Shown here in pieces: positions 59,213 through 64,000 of a stretch of DNA of 64,000 bases. This DNA is from Bacillota bacterium. Lineage in GTDB: Bacteria; Bacillota; Clostridia; Christensenellales; Aristaeellaceae. Every line of letters begins with the position of its first letter. The stretch's first letter is position 1. The DNA lies in the NCBI GenBank assembly GCA_023416585.1, contig JAEZHM010000059.1, positions 1-64,000 of the forward strand, written 5' to 3'. The notes beneath the pieces are model-generated. The model was not told where the DNA came from. It was given only the letters and a program-made list of their open reading frames with translations, and ran no database searches. Position numbers and translations under genes: made by a program.

Positions 59213-59836
59213 TCAGGAGAGTTGTCCGCTATGCCCGACTACGGGATTTTGATACTTTTGAAGGTATTGCTGGATTTGAGGCTGGTCCTCGGGCACCACC
59301 TGATACATGGCTCCAACTTTCACCGTCATATTTGGATCAGCGGCCTCAAGCGGATAGTATCCCTTGGAAACCATATACTGCCATACGTCATAGGCATGGG
59401 AGCAGCTCATCATGAATGCCGTCTGCAGGAAGGAGCGTATCTTCGGATTGGAGGACTCCATGGCGGACCAGGCATACTCGCGGCCGGCGCGCTTGAGCGT
59501 AAGCAGATAAGCGGTGGCCATTTCCCTATCGTTCATGTTGTCTACCATGGTGCGGGGCTGGATAGGGGGATAACTGGCAAACGCAGACTGGGTGAAGTCG
59601 CCAAGGTGACCGTCCTCTTTGAGCAGCGGCAGCGTTTTGACAGCCCCGGAGGCCTGGTGGAGAAATTCCACCTTCATGTTATAGTCCCTTACATGCAGGG
59701 GAAAATGCTTTTCCACAATGGATTTCAATTCAGGGTCCTGAACATGACTCAGCATGTACGCCATGTTCGTTATGGAATTGACGCAGCTCATAGCCAGTTC
59801 GCTCAAACAGTTCAGTTCATGGGCAGCCAGTTTCAT
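59213..59836 (-). CDS. CotF-family spore coat protein
   Basis: A 207-residue helical protein. KLAAHELNCLSELAMSCVNS at the start, LTLKRAGREYAWSAMESSNP in the middle and AFMMSCSHAYDVWQYMVSKG followed by YYPLEAADP match the spore coat CotF family. GGAGG lies ten bases before ATG 59836. It is a second coat-type protein in the window, without the poly-Gln linker. Confidence 0.85.
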   Translation of the reverse strand: MKLAAHELNCLSELAMSCVNSITNMAYMLSHVQDPELKSIVEKHFPLHVRDYNMKVEFLHQASGAVKTLPLLKEDGHLGDFTQSAFASYPPIQPRTMVDNMNDREMATAYLLTLKRAGREYAWSAMESSNPKIRSFLQTAFMMSCSHAYDVWQYMVSKGYYPLEAADPNMTVKVGAMYQVVPEDQPQIQQYLQKYQNPVVGHSGQLS

Positions 59837-60055
59837 TAGGCAACAACCTCCAATTCAAGCTCTGAAAGTATGTTGCCCGTAAGATTTTCTGCTATGCAGG
59901 CCCGAAAACGCAAGTTTCTTGAATTTTAGCCCTGCGGTGCTACTTTCAAGCCGCCGGAATATCATTTTAACAAGTACCCTCCGCTTTTAGTTAAGGTATA
60001 CGTATCGTCTATGCAATCATGGAACCATACAAATAAACGAATGGGAGTGTGTGGA

Positions 60056-60583
60056 ATGAAACGGATTCTTTTCGTCATCGTGCTTCTTTTCATTCTTCTG
60101 ATTTGCGCAGGCTTTCCGCTGATTGCCTTGGCGGAGTCAATAGACGTCATAAAAACGGATGTATCAGGCTACCTGACTCCAGAAGAGTTCGGCACATTTG
60201 CCGGGCAGGTAACTTTTTTGGTGATGGTGGTGCAGTTCATCAAACTGCCCATGGACAAGAAGGTTATTAAGATAAGAACGGAATATGTCGTATACATTGT
60301 TGCCATATTTACGCAGGTATTGGCGCAGGTCACTTTCCACGGTTTCCAGAGCTTCACATGGGCATATGTGCCCAAGTGCATTGCCTATTCCTTCCTGCTG
60401 GCAGTCACGGGCAAGGAAGTATATATCAAAGCCATCGGGAATGTGGAAGCAAAAAAAGCAGAGCTTAAGCATAGGACGGCCGAAGAGCCTGCAGAAATGA
60501 TGAAACATCAAATGGAACCATCCAAGCGGAAAGAGCATGGAGCTTTTCAAAATGGCAACACTCTTAAGGATACTAAAGATTAA
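60056..60583 (+). CDS. Holin-like membrane protein
   Basis: A 175-residue protein with a signal-like first helix (RILFVIVLLFILLICAGFPL) and about three further hydrophobic segments, including FAGQVTFLVMVVQFIKLPMD and IRTEYVVYIVAIFTQVLAQV. The last 45 residues are charged. The middle resembles small Firmicutes phage holin or holin-like proteins, but the match is by general shape. GGGAG lies nine bases before ATG 60056. No phage genes are adjacent. Confidence 0.55.
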   Translation: MKRILFVIVLLFILLICAGFPLIALAESIDVIKTDVSGYLTPEEFGTFAGQVTFLVMVVQFIKLPMDKKVIKIRTEYVVYIVAIFTQVLAQVTFHGFQSFTWAYVPKCIAYSFLLAVTGKEVYIKAIGNVEAKKAELKHRTAEEPAEMMKHQMEPSKRKEHGAFQNGNTLKDTKD

Positions 60584-60615
60584 TGACATCGTTATGCCCA
60601 TTTTGCCGGCAGTCA

Positions 60616-60647
60616 TACGCCCACGGGAGAGATCCCCGCGGGCGTTC
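60616..60647 (+). terminator. Probable terminator after the holin-like gene
   Basis: CGCCC with CGGG-type inner pairs forms a hairpin ending in GGGCG, followed by TTCCTT. The T run is short. Confidence 0.5.
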
Positions 60648-60867
60648 CTTAACAGATTCATCCACTATCATGCGTCTTTGCCTCATTGACCCGCGCCGTC
60701 AGCCATTCCTCAGGCTTCAAAATCCCCTCCGCTTTCTTATGTGGCAAGGCTATGGTATACTGCTTGTGTTACGTTGTTTGCCTGTGGCTGCTATTTGAGC
60801 GAAAACCGGCAGCATGCATCAGAAGTTTATCCAAATAAAACTCCAAACATGAATTAAGGGAAGAAAC

Positions 60868-61377
60868 ATGCAGGACAGACTTATATATGTGATGGCCCAA
60901 TTGGATAATGAAACGTGTGGAAAAATGCGCGGGATTGACCGTCTTTTGCACGAACTGGGCATCGATGCGAAAAAGCCCCCCAAGGTGCCTTATCATATCA
61001 CCCTGGGCGCCTTTGAACTTCATCAGGAACAGGAAATACAAAAGCGGGTGGAAAATGTATGCCGCAGCATGCATCGCTTCCCCCTCACCTATAACCATAT
61101 CGGCCTTTTTCATCTGAACGTCCTGTTTTTCGGCCCGGATGTAAACACGGAGCTGCTTGCGCTCCAGCAGCCCTTTGAGCAAGACAGGATCAAGGAGCAC
61201 GAGTGGACGGCCCACACCACGCTGATGATGGACGAGCCTGAGGTTATTTTAAGAGCCCTGCCTATCGTTGCGGATAAGTTTTGCGGCTTTCACGCCACAG
61301 TGGAGAGCGTCAGCCTGTATGAATTCTGGCCGTCCAGGTTTATCTGCCAGTGCCCTCTTCAAAGCCCGCAAACATGA
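60868..61377 (+). CDS. 2H phosphoesterase (2'-5' RNA ligase superfamily)
   Basis: A 169-residue protein with the two His motifs of the 2H fold: YHITLGAFE (H43 and T45) and AHTTLMM (H116 and T118), spaced about 73 residues apart. The family includes RNA ligase ThpR and cyclic phosphodiesterases. Both catalytic pairs look intact, so phosphodiester chemistry on RNA or nucleotides is likely, but the substrate is unknown. GGGAAG precedes ATG 60868. Confidence 0.87.
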   Translation: MQDRLIYVMAQLDNETCGKMRGIDRLLHELGIDAKKPPKVPYHITLGAFELHQEQEIQKRVENVCRSMHRFPLTYNHIGLFHLNVLFFGPDVNTELLALQQPFEQDRIKEHEWTAHTTLMMDEPEVILRALPIVADKFCGFHATVESVSLYEFWPSRFICQCPLQSPQT

Positions 61378-61385
61378 AGAAATGC

Positions 61386-61600
61386 TTATTTCAAGCCGTC
61401 AAGCATTTTCACGGCATCCTCGTATCCCTGTGCGGCTGCCTTTCCAAGCCAGCTCTTTGAGGCTTCAATGTCTTTTTTACGCCCAGGCCTTGATAGTAGC
61501 ACATGCCAAGCTCATACTGCGCGTCGGCCTCGCCCTGCTCTCCCGACTTTTGCAGCCATTCCGCTGCCAAGGCGGGATCCTTTTTTTACACCATTGCCAT
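61386..61600 (-). pseudogene. Frameshifted Sel1-repeat remnant
   Basis: On the minus strand the sequence encodes KDPALAAEWLQKSGEQGEAD then AQYELGMCYYQGLG, a clear Sel1 repeat. A shift after GTAAAAAAG is needed to continue as DIEASKSWLGKAAAQGYEDA and end at the TAA at 61388-61386. A second A run upstream (seven A at 61587-61581) also breaks the frame. Both breaks are in homopolymers, so either a decayed gene or sequencing errors could explain them. No start is visible. Confidence 0.75.
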
Positions 61601-61643
61601 GTTATCCCATTCCCGCCACTGGCGGAGTCGGGGTTCCGGAGCG

Positions 61644-64000
61644 TTAAGAGGAAGGCTTTCCAAAAGGCTCCCTCTTTAGGGAGCTGTCGCCGCAGAAACT
61701 AAAGGAGTAAATACTGTGGGTTTCGGAAGGCATCCAAAACCTTTCCAGTGTATCCGCCTCGAACCGCCAATGAAGCGGGCAAAGCGAAAGATAATCATTT
61801 TGAAAATACCTTTGATCTATGAGCAGTACCACGCCGCGGTCGGTTTCGGAGCGGATGACACGCCCAGCGGCCTGAAGCACCTTATGCATGCCCGGGTAAC
61901 GGTAGGCGTAAGCAAAGCCGTCGCCCAGGGTTTTTTCGTAGTGGCGGCGCAGCGCCTCCTGCTCCGGGCAAACCATGGGAAGGCCGACGCCCACCACCAT
62001 CACGCCAAGCAGGCGTTCACCCGGCAGGTCGATGCCTTCGGCGAATACGCCTCCCAGCACGGCCAGACCAAGCAAAGGCCGGTCATCCGCCGTAAACTTA
62101 GCAAGATACGCCTCCCTATCCGCTTCCTCCATGCCGTTTTCCTGTATGAGCAAGGGCAAATCCGGATCAGATTTCATAAGCTCCGCTCCCACCAGCTTCA
62201 AATAGGCATAGCTGGGAAAAAAGGTAATATACTTGCCGGGCTTCGCAGCAAACGCATGCAGGATTGCCGCCGCCACCTGAAAGGCCGTCTCCCGCCTGAG
62301 CGCATATCTTGTATCCACCCGGTGGCGCAAAACAAGCAGGTTTTCCACAGGAAAAGGCGAGGGCAGCGCAAAGCAGGCATCCTCCTCATCGCCGCCCAGC
62401 AGCTTTTGCATGGCGGAAAGCGGCGACAATGTGGCTGAAAAGTAAACTACGCCGGACAGCTTTTTCGTGACTTCCTGAAGGTGTTCTGCCACCGACAGGC
62501 ATAATAGCCTTACCGCCCTCTCTTTGCCTTGCTTTTTGCATAGCATCGCGTAATTTGCAAGCCCTCTGTCGGCGGCTGCGCAAAAACCGATCACCATCTG
62601 GTAGACTTCCCCCAAGGCCTGCCCCGCATCTAAGGGGGGCGGATTCCCAAAGGATTCCATGACCTGCTCAAGCAGCACCTGCATGGTGGAAACAAGACCT
62701 TCAGGCAGACAACTAATCTCCTTTTCCTCCACATCCTCCTCAAAGGGAATAGATCGAAGCTGATTGATGACCTCCGTCAGCGCCTTGTACAGCGGTCCCC
62801 TGCGCCCGACGGCTTTTCCCAGCATGGTGCGGTACGACCGAAAGTACGCACCATCCGCAAGGCCGGATAGCATTTCCCGCGTGCGGGATGCCAGGTTGTG
62901 GCTTTCATCCGCCAGCAATGTCAGATCAGTCCGCCATTCAAAAATGCGCTTGATCCTGGCAGCCGGGTCAAAGGCATAATTATAGTCGCAGATTACCACA
63001 TCGGCGATTTCCGTAAGCGACAGCGCAAACTCAAAGGGGCACAGCAGATACTTGTCCGCCATATCTATAACGGCCTGGCCGTTCCAGTCCGTTGTTTCCA
63101 TCATTTCAGAAAGCGCGTCCGGAAGCCGTATAAAATGGCCCTTGGCCCTTTCACAATAATCCGGGTGGCAGCGCGTAAACCGGGGGCACTGTTTTTCCTT
63201 GGCGTTTATGGTAAGGCTGCGCACATGCATGCCCTTTACGCGCATCAGGCCGATGGCTTGAAGCGCCGCCTGACGCGCTGTGGTTCTTGCGGTAAGATAG
63301 AATATCTGCCCGGTGAACCCCTGGCTTAAGGCTTTTAAGGCCGGGAACAGCACCGCAGCGGACTTGCCTGTGCCTGTAGGCATGCTGGCAAACAGCCGCC
63401 TCTTTTGCCGTATGGCCGTAAACACCTGCACAGCCATCTCCCGCTGGCCGGGCCGGTAACTGTCAAAAGGAAAGGGCAGAGCCATCAAGCTTTCATCACG
63501 CCTTGCCCGGTGAAGCCTTTGCACGGCCTCCCATTTTGCATATGCGTAAATGAGCGCCTCAAATTCTTCCGCCAGCGCGCAGGCGGTTATCTCCTCTTCA
63601 AAGGCCGCCCGTACCTTTCCTTCCTCGGTAACGTACACCACCCTTAAGCAAACGGCTTGCTTCTCCTTTTCCAAGCAAACCAGATGCCCATACACCACAG
63701 CCTGGGAGCGATGGGCAGGCCAGGCAGCTTCCGGCGGCTTAATGCCGGATGAAAGTTTCAGTTCCTCAATGATGGGGATTTCTGCGTCGAAATACGCGTC
63801 CATCCGCCCGGCGATCAGAAAGTCGATCCCCTCCGCGGAAATGTTAAGGCTCACCGGCACCTCCGCCTGCCAGCCATCTTTAAGCTGGCTCTGGCGCGCC
63901 TTGTGCCCCTTCATTCCCGCCTGCATGTCAAGCTTGCCGGAAGCTGGCAATATATCTTCCCCATGGATGGAGAATTCCACCAGGTCCCGCACCGATACGC
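61644..64000 (-). CDS. Rad3/XPD-type DNA helicase with nuclease-like N-terminus (5' end outside window)
   Basis: 785 residues are inside the window and the start lies beyond the right edge; VSVRDLVEFSIHGEDI near the edge matches the usual N-terminal strand of this family. IDFLIAGRMDAYFDAEIPII followed by EELK resembles a PD-(D/E)xK (Cas4-like) core. The helicase has Walker A SMPTGTGKS, an iron-sulfur Cys set (CPRFTRCHPDYC and LLCPFEF), the DESH box LLADESHNL, YFSATLSP and the late QAAGRVIRSETDRG arginine-finger block. It is probably a repair helicase acting on DNA ends or flaps. Confidence 0.9.
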   Translation of the reverse strand, partial: VSVRDLVEFSIHGEDILPASGKLDMQAGMKGHKARQSQLKDGWQAEVPVSLNISAEGIDFLIAGRMDAYFDAEIPIIEELKLSSGIKPPEAAWPAHRSQAVVYGHLVCLEKEKQAVCLRVVYVTEEGKVRAAFEEEITACALAEEFEALIYAYAKWEAVQRLHRARRDESLMALPFPFDSYRPGQREMAVQVFTAIRQKRRLFASMPTGTGKSAAVLFPALKALSQGFTGQIFYLTARTTARQAALQAIGLMRVKGMHVRSLTINAKEKQCPRFTRCHPDYCERAKGHFIRLPDALSEMMETTDWNGQAVIDMADKYLLCPFEFALSLTEIADVVICDYNYAFDPAARIKRIFEWRTDLTLLADESHNLASRTREMLSGLADGAYFRSYRTMLGKAVGRRGPLYKALTEVINQLRSIPFEEDVEEKEISCLPEGLVSTMQVLLEQVMESFGNPPPLDAGQALGEVYQMVIGFCAAADRGLANYAMLCKKQGKERAVRLLCLSVAEHLQEVTKKLSGVVYFSATLSPLSAMQKLLGGDEEDACFALPSPFPVENLLVLRHRVDTRYALRRETAFQVAAAILHAFAAKPGKYITFFPSYAYLKLVGAELMKSDPDLPLLIQENGMEEADREAYLAKFTADDRPLLGLAVLGGVFAEGIDLPGERLLGVMVVGVGLPMVCPEQEALRRHYEKTLGDGFAYAYRYPGMHKVLQAAGRVIRSETDRGVVLLIDQRYFQNDYLSLCPLHWRFEADTLERFWMPSETHSIYSFSFCGDSSLKREPFGKPSS

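Overview
This 64 kb window looks like chromosomal DNA from an anaerobic, probably endospore-forming member of the Bacillota (Clostridia-like). The evidence is a glgB-glgC-glgD-glgA glycogen cluster with the Firmicutes-type GlgD subunit, two CotF-type spore coat proteins, three ECF sigma/anti-sigma modules of the DUF4349/DUF4179 kind, a VanZ protein and a corrinoid methyltransferase operon. Base composition is moderately GC-rich, except for a visibly AT-rich island at about 19-24.4 kb. The genus cannot be fixed from the sequence alone.

Layout. 0-6.4 kb: the tail of a probable sigma factor, a DUF4349 anti-sigma protein, a SIMPL protein, a GH27 alpha-galactosidase, a LysM protein, a DUF2927 protein, a REP-associated transposase with a perfect 28-bp inverted repeat, and an ArsR metal sensor. 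6.4-6.7 kb: an intergenic block folded into at least seven hairpins plus a closed multibranch. 6.7-13.1 kb: the glycogen operon, whose GlgA carries a long charged tail. 13.2-15.9 kb: a self-regulated TetR, ApbE, an FMN-binding protein and an ICMT-like membrane methyltransferase. 16-25.5 kb: a peptidoglycan-binding protein, an acyltransferase, dihydrofolate reductase copy 1, a stub of a duplicated gene, the two-gene RADAR antiphage system (rdrA-rdrB), dihydrofolate reductase copy 2 and a DUF402 protein. 25.5-37.1 kb: LysR and an exporter, two sigma/anti-sigma pairs, spore and ferritin-like proteins, a metallo-beta-lactamase/esterase fusion, VanZ and an RmlC-like protein.

37.2-39.1 kb: a threonyl-tRNA synthetase without a usable editing domain, preceded by what reads as a complete ribosome-controlled attenuator. 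It has a consensus promoter, a 12-residue leader peptide with four consecutive Thr codons, and mutually exclusive antiterminator and terminator helices. 39.2-46.8 kb: an eight-gene minus-strand operon for corrinoid-dependent methyl transfer, with three UroD-family proteins (one fused to a thioredoxin fold), a corrinoid protein, a reductive activator, a G3E GTPase, a DUF2284 protein and a VOC protein. 47-64 kb: a methyltransferase, an ImmA/IrrE peptidase next to a two-TM protein, a 1952-residue protein with 14 Calx-beta repeats, a Ca-binding secreted protein, an orphan solute-binding protein, a second CotF protein, a holin-like protein, a 2H phosphoesterase, a frameshifted Sel1 relic, and a Rad3-type helicase cut by the window edge.

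The items most worth following are the RADAR island between two dihydrofolate reductase paralogues, the threonine-leader attenuator of thrS, the corrinoid operon with the UroD-thioredoxin fusion, and the multi-hairpin element at 6.39-6.65 kb. All functions are read from sequence motifs and gene context. No database search was run.
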